From positions 1 to 41,451 of the IMG/VR virus record IMGVR_UViG_3300020478_000019: DNA of 41,451 nucleotides. One strand, written 5' to 3'. Shown piece after piece: positions 8,038-17,413 of this stretch; position 1 is the stretch's first letter; every line of letters starts with the position of its first letter. This stretch comes from a virus. The notes under the pieces are model-generated. The model searched no databases. It saw only the letters and a list, made by a program, of their open reading frames with translations, and had not been told where the DNA came from. The position numbers and the translations under genes are program-made.

Positions 8038-9482
8038 TGTCATCACTACAGAAGATAGAAATTAAAAAGGCAACTATAACTCCAGAAGCAGGGAGTTTTG
8101 AGGAGCCTAGCAACCCTCCTTTAGGTTATCGTGCTACTCGACATTTAGGTGATAAGAGACTTGTTGGAGAGAATATTACTCCTCATATTGTGCAAGTGGA
8201 TTACTTTGAGGATATATTATCCCCAGCTGTAACTTGTTATCTTAAAATATCTAATACTACTAATTTGTATAATAGAGTTCCAATAAGAGGATATGAAAGA
8301 GTTGATCTTACTATTGGTACTACTAATGGAGATTTTCAATTTGATGATGGTGCTGATGGTAGAGATGAGTGTCCTTTTTATGTTATAGGTATTCAGGAGT
8401 TAATGCAGGTTGAAGGACAAGAGACTTTTACTTTGGTTTTGAGTACATTAGAAAATTTAAGAAATGAGACTTCTAGGTGTCAGAGAAGATATGAAAGACT
8501 ACCAATAAGTTCTCATGTTCAAGATATATTGGAGAATACTCTTAAAGTACCAACTGAACGTATTGCTGAGGTAGAACCTAGTATTACTCCTTATGGTTTT
8601 ATTGGTAATAATAAGAAACCATTTCATATATGTACATGGTTAGCACCTAAAGCACAGCCAGGATCAGAAGGAACGTCTGGTACTTCTGGATCAGGTGGTT
8701 TGGCTGAAGCAAAAGGTACTTCTGGATTCTTCTTCTATGAAAATTATGATGGATACCACTTTAGATCAGTGGATAGCATGATTAAATCAACAGCAGAAGC
8801 AGCAAATCCTCTTGCAATGGCAAATAGGGCATTAGGAAGAGGAAATTATGTTCCTACTTATACTGCTACTTCTATGATTTCTAGAGATGAAGGTAGTGGA
8901 GAGAATGATAGACAAATTATCCATCATTATATGGATAAGAACACAAATGTACAAAAGAATTTGAGAGTTGGATTATACTCTAATTTGACATATTTTTATA
9001 ATCCATTAACATGGCAGATGGATGCTGTTAAGTATAATCTTAAGGCAGAATCTGAAGGTAATGTCAAAACTTTAGGTGATAAAATTCCAATACCTGAAGG
9101 TGATATCACAACATTTGCCTCAAGATTATTAGTTAGAATAGGTGACACAGGAATGTGGGATCCTTCTTTAGTTGAGGAACAAGGCGAAGTGCCTGGATCT
9201 GGTAGGGATAATTCTGATATGGCTAAGGCCTTTTCTAGATATACACTCCTCTTCACTCAGTCCCTAAATATTGTGATACCATGTGATGTCAAGTTGCGTG
9301 CTGGTCAGGTTATTAAGGTTGAATTACCTGTAGTCGGACCAACTGAAGGTGATAATAAAGAAATAGATCAAGAATCTAGTGGTTATTATCTAATTCGTAG
9401 TTTAAGACATCATTTTGAAATAGCTGACGGTAGGAATACTACCTCATTAAATCTCGTAAGAGATTCATACGGGCAAACTTAA
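8037..9482 (+). CDS. 27: Baseplate hub subunit gp27
   Basis: 481 residues (T4 gp27 about 391). The first 170 residues form a tube-like beta domain: ITPHIVQVDYFEDILSPAVTCYLKISNT, RVPIRGYERVDLTI, FYVIGIQELMQVEGQETFTLVLST. The central NKKPFHICTWLAPKA and SGFFFYENYDGYHFRSVDSMI and the late VIPCDVKLRAGQVIKVELP with SGYYLIRSLRHHFE match hub-protein layout (gp27/VgrG/gpD type). gp27 trimers form the central channel on which gp5 sits. A Gly/Ser/Thr insert (EGTSGTSGSGG, near residue 210) looks like a surface loop. It starts in TAATG overlap with the previous stop. The gene order gp27, small ORF, gp5 supports the call. Confidence 0.8.
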   Translation: MSSLQKIEIKKATITPEAGSFEEPSNPPLGYRATRHLGDKRLVGENITPHIVQVDYFEDILSPAVTCYLKISNTTNLYNRVPIRGYERVDLTIGTTNGDFQFDDGADGRDECPFYVIGIQELMQVEGQETFTLVLSTLENLRNETSRCQRRYERLPISSHVQDILENTLKVPTERIAEVEPSITPYGFIGNNKKPFHICTWLAPKAQPGSEGTSGTSGSGGLAEAKGTSGFFFYENYDGYHFRSVDSMIKSTAEAANPLAMANRALGRGNYVPTYTATSMISRDEGSGENDRQIIHHYMDKNTNVQKNLRVGLYSNLTYFYNPLTWQMDAVKYNLKAESEGNVKTLGDKIPIPEGDITTFASRLLVRIGDTGMWDPSLVEEQGEVPGSGRDNSDMAKAFSRYTLLFTQSLNIVIPCDVKLRAGQVIKVELPVVGPTEGDNKEIDQESSGYYLIRSLRHHFEIADGRNTTSLNLVRDSYGQT

Positions 9483-9497
9483 TTACGGTACTTACTT

Positions 9498-9725
9498 ATG
9501 GAATCAATAGAAGCACACATCGAAAAAGACAAACAGATCTTAGACGATAAAACTACAAATCCACAGATGCGTAGACATATTGAGGAAGAACTACATGATT
9601 TAATTGAATACGAAGAACATCATCATGAAGAGATTGTTGCAGGAGATCATCATGATCCTAACTGCATTGAACTTTTCTGTGATCAACATCCAGATGAGCC
9701 AGAATGTTTAATTTATGACGACTAA
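9498..9725 (+). CDS. cp12: CP12-like regulatory protein
   Basis: 75 residues, acidic and His-rich. The C-terminus reads NCIELFCDQHPDEPECLIYDD, which matches the CP12 C-terminal motif (YC-x-NP-x-x-x-EC-x-YDD), including the Cys61-x8-Cys70 spacing used for the redox-active disulfide. In cyanobacteria, CP12 ties up GAPDH and phosphoribulokinase and shuts the Calvin cycle in the dark; cyanophages are known to carry CP12 genes, thought to push carbon towards the pentose phosphate pathway for nucleotide synthesis. The N-terminal cysteine pair and the AWDAVEEL motif of full CP12 are absent, replaced by a charged helix with RRHIEEELHDLIEYEEHHHEE. It lies between gp27 and gp5, overlapping the gp5 ATG by one base, so it would be expressed late with tail genes. 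Confidence 0.7.
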   Translation: MESIEAHIEKDKQILDDKTTNPQMRRHIEEELHDLIEYEEHHHEEIVAGDHHDPNCIELFCDQHPDEPECLIYDD

Positions 9726-12310
9726 TGTTAGATAGTGCCCTATTAAAGACCAATTTTGTTGGTAGAGATGGTTTCGTATGGTGGATTGGCAGAGTTGCCG
9801 ATCCAGATGTATGGCGTAATCAGGCTACCGACACTGATGCTGGATGGGCATTTAGGTGTAAGGTTAGAATAATTGGTTATCATCCTTTTGATGATAGTGA
9901 ACTAACAGATGAGGATCTTCCTTGGGCTCATGTCCTAGTAGATGCTACTTCTGGTAGTGGACAGGGTACTTTCGGTGAAAGTTCCCGAATGGTTGGTGGA
10001 GAAACTGTATTTGGTTTCTTTATGGATGGTGAGGAAGGACAACAGCCAGTTGTTTTTGGAGCATTAGCAAGAACAGTAAACTCAAAGGGACCACAGAACG
10101 CAGCAGTTGCTGAAGGAGCAATTGCTGCAGAGTCAGGTGCTTGGGGTGTTGCTTCTGGAAGAAAAGGTAGCGGATCAGGACAAACAACATTACCATTATC
10201 TGAGAACGCACCAGCTGGAACTCCATCCGATAATGCTTCTAATAGGGTAGGTACAGAACAATCTGTAAATGTTACTAATAGACAAACAGGAGAATCTGAG
10301 AAGAAAACAGAATCTTCAGCAGGACTTGAAGGTATTAGTAAAGCACGGAAGGCTGACCAAACATTCGCTGATATAAGTTTAGGACCACATGGTTTCTCTA
10401 ACGGTTGTACTAATGACGCTCTTAGTGATATTACTCATGCCATTGGGAGCTTTCTTAAGACAGTAAACTCTTTGACAGAGTATGCAGGGGCATATGTTGA
10501 CTCTGCAAATAATCTTCTTGCTGATATTGAGAAGATAGTTAACAAGGCTTCTAGGTTAGTTACAGGAGCTGTTAAACTTATTATTAATTCAATTCGAGAT
10601 AAGGTACTCGGATTATTAGGTAAGAGGTTTAGAGATTTTGTTGGATTAATTGTACCAGAACCACAAAAATCTCCAGTAGTAAATGCATTTAAGAGAATAA
10701 TGGACATTCTCTTCTGTGTCTTGGAACAATTAGGTATTGATCTATTTGATTCCTTGAAGAAGATGTTCAAAGATATGATAGGAAAGGCTCTTAATTCATC
10801 AGTTTGTGCAGTTGAACAGGCTGTTGGTGCAGTTATGGCTGATGTTAATGATAAGATTAAGGCCGGCACTAAACCAATTATAGACGGATTAGATTGGTTG
10901 ACTGGTGCTATGGATGGAATGGGTGGATTGTTGAGTAAGGTACAATCATACATTGATATGTTGATGAGTTTCTTAGCTTGTGACTCTTTACAATGTAAGG
11001 AATATCAAGATTGGACTCAGGGTAGTGGATTATCTGCTAAACCAGCAACTAAGATGTCTTCTGTATTGGATAATATTGATATAATTGATAAATTAGATGT
11101 TGCTGCAGGTTCACCATTAGAGGAAAGATTCTCTTTACTAAGTCTTTTGAATGGTGATGTAGCTGATTTCTTTGATTGTAATGAAAAAACTAATAATCCT
11201 AAGACTCAAGATGATCTAGGAAATAGTATTCCGCCAGGATTCACATGGCCAGAATGTATTCCTCCTAAAATAGAAGTTCATGGTGATGGTAGTAAGACTG
11301 CTGCACTACTTCCTATTATATCTGGTTTAGATGGAAGCATCTTAACTATGGAGATATTGGAGAAGGGATGGGGATATACTAATCCACCAACTATTAGTAT
11401 CATTGATAAGACTAATCATGGTGGTGGAGCAATAGCAGAAGCTATTCTTGATGGTAATGGATCCATCGTTGACATCTATATGATGGCTAATGGTAGTGGA
11501 TATTGTCCATCGACTAATGTTGTACCACCTAAGTATCCTGTTACAGAGGGGCCAGGTGCTGGAACTACAACTGGTATAGGAACTGATGGATTATCATTAG
11601 ATACTGTTCCTCCATATATTACATTTACTACACCTGCAGATGATGCTGTTGGAGTACAGACTGGAGTATCATTATCAATGACCTTTAACGAACCAATAGT
11701 TAAAGGACAGGGACATATTACTATTATGGAATCAAATAGTAATGTTATTCATGAAAAAATTCCTGTACCTGATAATGATAGAATATCCTTCTTATCTGAT
11801 AGAATTATAGAGGTAAACCCAGATAAGGATCTTCAATTTGATACTGAGTATCATATAATGATGAGTGAGGGTTCATTCTTTGATCTTACTGGTAATCAAT
11901 TTGTTGGTATTGCTTTAACTGATACTTATAATTTCACTACAAGAGGTGTTGCTGGAATTGGAAGTCAGGCAGTTGGTATTGTTACTGACTTGAGACCAGT
12001 TAGGCCTGGAATAGGATATACTTCTGGTGATATGGGTATAGTAGGTAAGTGTACATTTGATCTTCTCCTTACACCTGCTGGTTCTATTGTTGGTGTAACC
12101 AATATTGCATGTAAGGATAAACATAATCAATCTCCAAAAGTCTCAATAAATACTAAGACAGGTAGGGGAGCACAACTAATTCCAATTATTAACTATAGTC
12201 CTGACTATGTTTCAGATATTGGTGAAAAACCAGATGGTACTGGTCCTATATTGGTTGTTGATGTTGTTAACTGTGTAGGTAAACCTTTAACTGGGAGTGG
12301 AGTTAGTTAA
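9725..12310 (+). CDS. 5: Baseplate hub subunit gp5 (OB-fold), no visible lysozyme domain
   Basis: 861 residues. Residues 1-120 show the gp5 N-terminal OB-fold pattern: NFVGRDGFVWWIGRVADP, FRCKVRIIGYHP, DLPWAHVL, then GETVFGFFMDGEEGQQPVVFGAL. A long helical middle follows (about 220-440), then modules with a GxGYTNPPTISI...GGGAIAEAIL...GSGY pattern, and an Ig-like Big_5/SbsA type domain at about 628-735 (PPYITFTTPADDAVGV ... LSMTFNEPI ... LQFDTEYHIMM). T4 gp5 has OB-fold, lysozyme and beta-helix parts; neither the T4-lysozyme active-site region nor the repeating beta-helix is visible here. The helix spike seems to be encoded by the next gene. The start is in TAATG overlap with the CP12-like ORF. 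Confidence 0.75.
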   Translation: MLDSALLKTNFVGRDGFVWWIGRVADPDVWRNQATDTDAGWAFRCKVRIIGYHPFDDSELTDEDLPWAHVLVDATSGSGQGTFGESSRMVGGETVFGFFMDGEEGQQPVVFGALARTVNSKGPQNAAVAEGAIAAESGAWGVASGRKGSGSGQTTLPLSENAPAGTPSDNASNRVGTEQSVNVTNRQTGESEKKTESSAGLEGISKARKADQTFADISLGPHGFSNGCTNDALSDITHAIGSFLKTVNSLTEYAGAYVDSANNLLADIEKIVNKASRLVTGAVKLIINSIRDKVLGLLGKRFRDFVGLIVPEPQKSPVVNAFKRIMDILFCVLEQLGIDLFDSLKKMFKDMIGKALNSSVCAVEQAVGAVMADVNDKIKAGTKPIIDGLDWLTGAMDGMGGLLSKVQSYIDMLMSFLACDSLQCKEYQDWTQGSGLSAKPATKMSSVLDNIDIIDKLDVAAGSPLEERFSLLSLLNGDVADFFDCNEKTNNPKTQDDLGNSIPPGFTWPECIPPKIEVHGDGSKTAALLPIISGLDGSILTMEILEKGWGYTNPPTISIIDKTNHGGGAIAEAILDGNGSIVDIYMMANGSGYCPSTNVVPPKYPVTEGPGAGTTTGIGTDGLSLDTVPPYITFTTPADDAVGVQTGVSLSMTFNEPIVKGQGHITIMESNSNVIHEKIPVPDNDRISFLSDRIIEVNPDKDLQFDTEYHIMMSEGSFFDLTGNQFVGIALTDTYNFTTRGVAGIGSQAVGIVTDLRPVRPGIGYTSGDMGIVGKCTFDLLLTPAGSIVGVTNIACKDKHNQSPKVSINTKTGRGAQLIPIINYSPDYVSDIGEKPDGTGPILVVDVVNCVGKPLTGSGVS

Positions 12311-12879
12311 TGGCACAAGAAAAGGATATCCAACAAACCGATACCAAAGAATATTATGGTAATTATCCTGGCTTTAGGATTGCTTCTGGGATAAAAATTC
12401 CTGATGGAGAATTGCAAGGTAAATATGTAGACTTGGAGATGATAACCGATGAAGGTCAGGGATGGGCCTTTTATAAAGACGGTTTACATAAGATGGTTGT
12501 TAATGGAACATCTTATGAGATAGTTGGTTTCCGAGGAAAGGATGGTGTACCAGCTAAGATGATCACTGCTAACTCAGGTAATATTTGCCTTGAAGCATTA
12601 GATGGTGATATAATATTAAAGGCAAGGAATATTAGATTCAAGAGTACAGATGAGTTTACAGTAACTTCTGGTAAACATATATCATTACAATGTGCAGAGA
12701 TGCATCTCTCAGCTACCAATGTTAATATTCTTGGAAAGAAAAATCTCTCTATGGGTGCTCAGTTTATAGAAATTAGTGGAGGAGTATCAGTAGAAGAGGG
12801 TACTCAGACAGATAAGAAACAAGGTGGATTCCTTGGTAGTATTATTGGTACGTTCGATAAGTTTAAGGACTTCTTATAA
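12310..12879 (+). CDS. Beta-helix spike protein (detached gp5 C-terminal-like needle)
   Basis: 189 residues. From about residue 85 the chain becomes a regular series of short strands: GNICLEALDGDIILKARNI, then IRFKSTDEFTVTSGKHISLQ, then MHLSATNVNILGKKNLSM. This is the pattern of the triple-stranded beta-helix found in T4 gp5 C-terminus and VgrG spikes. The N-terminal part (GFRIASGIKIPDGELQGKYVDLEM) may be a small folded adaptor. It directly follows gp5 and starts 1 base into the gp5 stop (TTAATGG). The membrane-piercing role is inferred from the strand pattern and position. Confidence 0.6.
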   Translation: MAQEKDIQQTDTKEYYGNYPGFRIASGIKIPDGELQGKYVDLEMITDEGQGWAFYKDGLHKMVVNGTSYEIVGFRGKDGVPAKMITANSGNICLEALDGDIILKARNIRFKSTDEFTVTSGKHISLQCAEMHLSATNVNILGKKNLSMGAQFIEISGGVSVEEGTQTDKKQGGFLGSIIGTFDKFKDFL

Positions 12880-13751
12880 TGGCAAAGACCTGTTCGATTC
12901 AGATGATAGGTGACAAATGTGTCATCGGAGCCCTTGATAAGTCTTATTTACTTGGGTCTAGGATATATCCTGGCACCTTAGTCTCTAATGGTCCTGCATA
13001 TTTTGGAATGACTCCTAATCAGGGAATTCCATTGGCGACGGTGATGATTGGACCACCGATAGGTATTCCTGCTAAGTTAACTCTTAAGGTTGATGGTATA
13101 TCAGAGTATTATGGAGTCAGTAATTTTTATTCAGTAAACAATTACTATGGGTTATGTACTAAGTATGAGGCAACTATTAGGAAGGCACTTAGTCAAACTG
13201 ATGGTACTAATGTTAAGAATGCTCTAAACATTGCAAATGATAAGTCACAATTTAATTCTACACTAACTGTTGCAGGTAAAGTAACTATCGGTGGTACACT
13301 TAAAGTTGCTGGTACAATTAGTAGTCCAACTATTAGTATGTTGAGTGCTAGGATTTCTTCTAAGAAGGGATTCGATATTCCTCATCCTACTAAAGATAAT
13401 CACAGATTGAGACACGTATGTCCAGAAGGTCCAGAGTCTGCTGTTTATATTCGTGGTATATTAAAGGATAAGAATACTATTGAACTTCCTGAATATTGGA
13501 AAGGATTAATAGATCCAGAGAGTATTTCAGTTCAATTGACCGCAATAGGTCATGCACAAGATTTATTTGTAGGTGATGTTATTGATTGGGGTACAAAGAT
13601 AGAAGTTAAGTCAGGAACTGGAACTTCAATCAATTGTTATTATGATGTATGGGCTAATAGAGTTGGAGAAGCGTTACATGTTGAATACAAAGGCTTGACA
13701 CCAAGGGACTATCCAGGCGATAATAAGGAGTATAACATTAACGGTTTATGA
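12879..13751 (+). CDS. Fibre-like virion structural protein
   Basis: 290 residues. Residues 100-150 (NAPLNIA-type helix, then SQFNSTLTVAGKVTIGGTLKVAGTI) carry the 'gKVtigGtLkVaGtI' repeat common in phage fibre shafts. The C-terminal 130 residues start FDIPHPTKDNHRLRHVCPEGPE, then AVYIRGILKDKNTIELPEYW and ISVQLTAIGHAQDLFVGDV. I recognise this as a conserved terminal domain of marine phage structural proteins, but cannot name its activity. No catalytic motif is obvious. Start and stop overlap the neighbours (TAATGG in, ATGA out). It may be a short fibre or a cap near the spike. Confidence 0.6.
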   Translation: MAKTCSIQMIGDKCVIGALDKSYLLGSRIYPGTLVSNGPAYFGMTPNQGIPLATVMIGPPIGIPAKLTLKVDGISEYYGVSNFYSVNNYYGLCTKYEATIRKALSQTDGTNVKNALNIANDKSQFNSTLTVAGKVTIGGTLKVAGTISSPTISMLSARISSKKGFDIPHPTKDNHRLRHVCPEGPESAVYIRGILKDKNTIELPEYWKGLIDPESISVQLTAIGHAQDLFVGDVIDWGTKIEVKSGTGTSINCYYDVWANRVGEALHVEYKGLTPRDYPGDNKEYNINGL

Positions 13752-14446
13752 GGATTCATAAAATCTTTCCGTTGATTGTATATCAAGGGGAAGTTGAGTG
13801 TCACAAGGAATTTAAGCAACAACACTTAGATTCTTTGAGGGATTATTGGTTTAATGGTTATCGTAATGAAAGCCCAGAGTTTTCTGGTAAAATATTTTTA
13901 CACAATAACCCAAAGTATAATCAATTTTTTAGTGAGTTAAGAAACCATATTGATGAATATTATAAGGTTCTTAATGTAGACTATGACAAACTTAGTTATC
14001 ATGTAGTTAAATCATGGACTGGTTACCATAATCATGAAGTGCCAGTATTAAAACCACATAATCATAATGAAACTAATTTAAGTTTTATATATTATGTTAA
14101 AAGTGATGAGAATTCTGATAGGTTATTGCTTATGCAGAATACTAATAGGAATGAATCTGTTGGAGGATTATTTGAAACATCTGATCAGAAAAATTTGATA
14201 AAGATGTTTAATGAGTTTAATTGTAATTACTATACCATTACTCCAAAGGAAGGAACTGTTGTAATATTTCCTGCTGATACCATACATAGTACTCAAAGAG
14301 TGGCTAATAATCAGGAAGAAAGAATAGTTATACCTGGCGATATAAGAGTTACTTTAAAACCAGAGTATGCAGATTATTCTCAGGGATCAACACATCCTGA
14401 ACAATGGTTAGAGTTGTCAAATAAATACGAACGGAGACCTGCGTAA
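13748..14446 (+). CDS. 2OG-Fe(II) oxygenase-like protein
   Basis: 232 residues. The double-stranded beta-helix signature is present: KPHNHNETNLSFIYYV supplies His104-x-His106, FPADTIHSTQ supplies His180, and GDIRVTL supplies Arg200 for 2-oxoglutarate. The N-terminal MRIHKIFPLIVYQGEV is the usual 'xxxFPtxvy' opening of the PF13759-type family. The metal site reads HxH...H instead of the commoner HxD...H. Substrate unknown; such enzymes hydroxylate proteins, nucleobases or small molecules. It overlaps the upstream fibre-like gene by 4 bases (ATGA), so it is translationally coupled to a virion protein. Confidence 0.75.
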   Translation: MRIHKIFPLIVYQGEVECHKEFKQQHLDSLRDYWFNGYRNESPEFSGKIFLHNNPKYNQFFSELRNHIDEYYKVLNVDYDKLSYHVVKSWTGYHNHEVPVLKPHNHNETNLSFIYYVKSDENSDRLLLMQNTNRNESVGGLFETSDQKNLIKMFNEFNCNYYTITPKEGTVVIFPADTIHSTQRVANNQEERIVIPGDIRVTLKPEYADYSQGSTHPEQWLELSNKYERRPA

Positions 14447-14451
14447 AACCA

Positions 14452-14619
14452 ATGTTTTGTAGAGTAAGAAAAACACTTAAAGAATATCGTGAATGGCAAC
14501 TTAAATTCTATACACGAGCACAAGATACTCTTGAAGTAAGACTTGCTGGCATTAAGGCTGCAAAAGCTAAACTTGAAGAACAAATGTCTAGAGACACAAT
14601 TAGTGTAGACGAGAACTAA
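14452..14619 (+). CDS. Small coiled-coil protein, unknown function
   Basis: 55 residues, from ATG at 14452 to TAA at 14617-14619; the stop overlaps the next ATG by one base, so the frame is tightly fitted between neighbours. The sequence (MFCRVRKTLKEYREWQ ... AGIKAAKAKLEEQMSRD) is a highly charged helix with heptad-like spacing. Family not recognised. Reality is supported by fit in the operon and by helix-like composition. Confidence 0.6.
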   Translation: MFCRVRKTLKEYREWQLKFYTRAQDTLEVRLAGIKAAKAKLEEQMSRDTISVDEN

Positions 14620-16232
14620 TGGCAGACCCGCAAAAGATAGCTAAAAGACTGAGGGATGACCGAAATCAGAAAGGTGATCAGGTCAAACAGTTAAATGAGC
14701 AATTGACTCTTGTTGATGCTGTTATTGACGAGTACGATGAAATAATTAATAAATTAGATGATAAGATCCCTCCTTTAATTGTACCTATTAATGAGAAGAT
14801 TAAGGCAGTAGAGACTGCTTATCATGCTAGAATTACTCATGGATGTAGGAGCGATCTTGCGTGGCAACTTCAGGAAACAAAGAAATATAGTAATAACAAT
14901 AACTATGAGGTATATCAGGTTGTAAAAGATCCTGCTACATACCAATTTAAAGGATATTATGGTGCAAAGTATTGGAAGTATCCTAAGAACAGAGAGTATG
15001 GTGCTAACGTTGTAGATGTAATTGATATTGCAGATGCTAATGTTGGTAGTAATACATTAGTCATATTTGATGAGGATGCTCCAAGTCTTACAGGATTTGA
15101 GACGGGAGTAACTGCTGGTATTAGTACGGGAGATTATATTACTGATTCTTTGGATGATGCTTTGGTATTCCAGTCAGGTAATACTCCAAGAGTAGTTGGT
15201 TTGGGTACTACAAGTTATCCTGGCCAGAGATATGCTGTTAGTGGATTCTGTACTTCTGGTGATACTAAGATATATGATGATCAAAAGATTGGATTCTTAA
15301 CCGCATTTAGTATTGGTGACCATGTTTATGGTATGTCAGACAAGTCTGGTGGTGGTATTATACAGAATAATACTACTATAACTGGTTTTGGAACAGCAGT
15401 TGGAATCGTTACTGTTGTTGGTACTGATTCTATAACTACAAGTATTTCTGTAACTATAGATTATGCAGTCCTTAATAACCCAGTAACTGCAAGTATTGCT
15501 GCAACTGTTGGACATACATTCTATGTTGGTATAACTAGTACCTATTATTCTGTAGAATTGAGTGAACAACCAAGTGTTAGTGTTGCTAGTAGTACTTTCC
15601 TTGTTATTAGACCTCCTGATACTGGAGATATAACATTTGAATCGTCTAAAAATCCTATAGACCCAGTAGAGATAGGTATTGCCAAGGGTGCTCAGATAGG
15701 TAAAGGACATAAATTAGTCCTTACTAATAATGGTGATCCTGATATTGTTGCACAATGGAGTGAGGCAAAAGAAGAACCAGAACCAAAGGTTGGTGCTGGT
15801 AGGATAGAATATTGGGTTGGAACGACTAACTGGCCAGTGTATTATCCATTTAGTTCAGGTGGTGGTGCAGTAGATCCAGTATATGCTCCAGAAGGATATA
15901 AAATTATTTGTCAAATTGGTGGAACTGCTAATGCATCGTTAGCATATGAAAATACTCCACCTTCAGGTAGTATTCCAGGCGATTGTGGTACTTATGATGC
16001 TGCTATTGCTACCGCAGAATCAGAGATGAATGCTCAGATTGCTCAAGATACTCCAAAGATTAATCATTATATTAATGGTGCTGCTTCATTAAGAAGTCTT
16101 AGAAATGATGATGAGACAGAGGCTTGGGGATACCTTCAGGCGATTGGATATATAAATGAGAAAAGAAAAGGTTTGCAAAAGAACGCAGATGACATTGCAG
16201 ACTTCAATTGGAAGGACGTTGGTATTACTTAG
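14619..16232 (+). CDS. Virion structural protein with N-terminal coiled coil
   Basis: 537 residues. Residues 1-70 form a likely coiled coil (AKRLRDDRNQKGDQVKQLNEQL ... DEYDEIINKLDD). The middle (about 130-370) is Thr/Ser/Gly/Val-rich beta with repeated short strands (VGIVTVVGTDSITTSISVTI), typical of phage fibre or baseplate proteins. A folded-looking part (GRIEYWVGTTNWPVYYPF) is followed by another helix near the C-terminus (AIATAESEMNAQIAQDTPKINHYI). I do not recognise a named family; such proteins are usual in marine T4-like phage tail regions. It starts in TAATG overlap and its stop abuts the next ATG. Confidence 0.6.
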   Translation: MADPQKIAKRLRDDRNQKGDQVKQLNEQLTLVDAVIDEYDEIINKLDDKIPPLIVPINEKIKAVETAYHARITHGCRSDLAWQLQETKKYSNNNNYEVYQVVKDPATYQFKGYYGAKYWKYPKNREYGANVVDVIDIADANVGSNTLVIFDEDAPSLTGFETGVTAGISTGDYITDSLDDALVFQSGNTPRVVGLGTTSYPGQRYAVSGFCTSGDTKIYDDQKIGFLTAFSIGDHVYGMSDKSGGGIIQNNTTITGFGTAVGIVTVVGTDSITTSISVTIDYAVLNNPVTASIAATVGHTFYVGITSTYYSVELSEQPSVSVASSTFLVIRPPDTGDITFESSKNPIDPVEIGIAKGAQIGKGHKLVLTNNGDPDIVAQWSEAKEEPEPKVGAGRIEYWVGTTNWPVYYPFSSGGGAVDPVYAPEGYKIICQIGGTANASLAYENTPPSGSIPGDCGTYDAAIATAESEMNAQIAQDTPKINHYINGAASLRSLRNDDETEAWGYLQAIGYINEKRKGLQKNADDIADFNWKDVGIT

Positions 16233-16862
16233 ATGATTCACATTGATTGTTCTAGAGAGTACTTAGATTGGTCGAAATATGATCTCTCTAAGGATGAGGT
16301 CTATATTATAGATAATCTTTTTCCAGGCTGGTTTGTTCACTATGTCGATGATCTTATAATGACCAGTTATGACTGGTTTTGGGGTCATAGTAGTGGATAT
16401 GCAGAGGATGGAAGAGATGTTGGTGCAGATCCAGAATGGCCAGAAGTACCAGCATTAAAACAACAAATATTTCCACCACGTAAGGAAGGAGCGCAAGATA
16501 GTTGTTATAGAATGATATACAGTGCTGTTATGTCTTCTATACCTTTTGAGGTAGAATTGGGTGAGATATTGATTAATGGACAACAATATATCCATAACAC
16601 TAATCCCCATCAGGATTGTCCTTGTGATAATGGACTTAGTTTCTGTTATTATGTCAATAAACAGTGGGATCAAGAATGGGGTGGAGAGTTAATGGTTAAA
16701 TTAAATGATGAGTGGACTGGTATTCCTCCTTCTCCAGGCAGAGTAATATTCTTTAAGGGTAATATATGGCATCATGGGTTACCACCTAATGAGAAGTATC
16801 GTGGATTAAGATCTAGTCTTGTCTATAAAACTATGAGAAAAGTTCCATTACCTGAAAAATAA
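16233..16862 (+). CDS. 2OG-Fe(II) oxygenase, prolyl-4-hydroxylase type
   Basis: 209 residues with a canonical HxD...H...R site: NTNPHQDCPCDNGLSFCYYVN gives His126-x-Asp128, VIFFKGNIWHHGLPP gives His180, and the following LRSSLVYK supplies the 2OG-binding Arg (190 or 193). GGELMVKLNDEW between them matches the 'GGeL' strand of P4Hc-type dioxygenases. The ATG directly follows the upstream stop, with no Shine-Dalgarno. Substrate unknown. It opens a run of three oxygenase-like genes ending at 17934. Confidence 0.75.
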   Translation: MIHIDCSREYLDWSKYDLSKDEVYIIDNLFPGWFVHYVDDLIMTSYDWFWGHSSGYAEDGRDVGADPEWPEVPALKQQIFPPRKEGAQDSCYRMIYSAVMSSIPFEVELGEILINGQQYIHNTNPHQDCPCDNGLSFCYYVNKQWDQEWGGELMVKLNDEWTGIPPSPGRVIFFKGNIWHHGLPPNEKYRGLRSSLVYKTMRKVPLPEK

Positions 16863-17413
16863 TGAAATTCGATTTATATCCAACCGTAATGTGTGCGGAG
16901 AAACTTGAAATAGATAATGATAAGTTAATGGAACGTATTGATGCGTTCCATAAAGATACTCCTTCAACTAATATTTCAAATGTTGGTGGGTATCAAGGAC
17001 ATAATTTTGAGGATGAGGAGTTAGTATCTGCTATTATTAAAGCAACACCTACAATGGAAGGTAAACAGTTCCTTGGTGATTTAATATGTGCTACTTGGGT
17101 TAACATTAATAAGAAAGACTCATTTAATACTCCACATACTCATTTGGATACTCAAGTTCTTATTTCTGGTACATATTATGTGAAAACTCCTGAAAATTGT
17201 GGTAGAATAAGATTTCATGATCCTAGAGGATCATTAATAGCCGCAATGCCTGATTATCAATATTATTATAATGGTGAGTCAATTACATATATTACACCAG
17301 AGCCTGGAATGTGTTTATATTTTCCACCTTGGTTAGAACATGACGTAGAACCTAATAATTCAGATGATATTAGAGTATCTGTATCTTTTAACATACTGTT
17401 TCCGAAAACATGA
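16862..17413 (+). CDS. 2OG-Fe(II) oxygenase-like protein (PF13759 type)
   Basis: 183 residues. It opens MKFDLYPTVMC; metal ligands appear as NTPHTHLDTQVLISGTYYV (His92-x-His94) and YFPPWLEHDVEP (His160), with IRVSVSFNI placing Arg171 for 2-oxoglutarate. The 'SGtYYVktP...grirFhdPR' block is characteristic of this family in marine phages. One-base overlap with the preceding oxygenase (TAATG) and 4-base overlap with the next show co-translation. Substrate unknown. Confidence 0.75.
   Translation: MKFDLYPTVMCAEKLEIDNDKLMERIDAFHKDTPSTNISNVGGYQGHNFEDEELVSAIIKATPTMEGKQFLGDLICATWVNINKKDSFNTPHTHLDTQVLISGTYYVKTPENCGRIRFHDPRGSLIAAMPDYQYYYNGESITYITPEPGMCLYFPPWLEHDVEPNNSDDIRVSVSFNILFPKT

Noticed and set aside
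9725-12310. T4-type lysozyme domain in gp5
   Set aside because: No lysozyme-like active-site region is visible between the OB-fold and the helical part.
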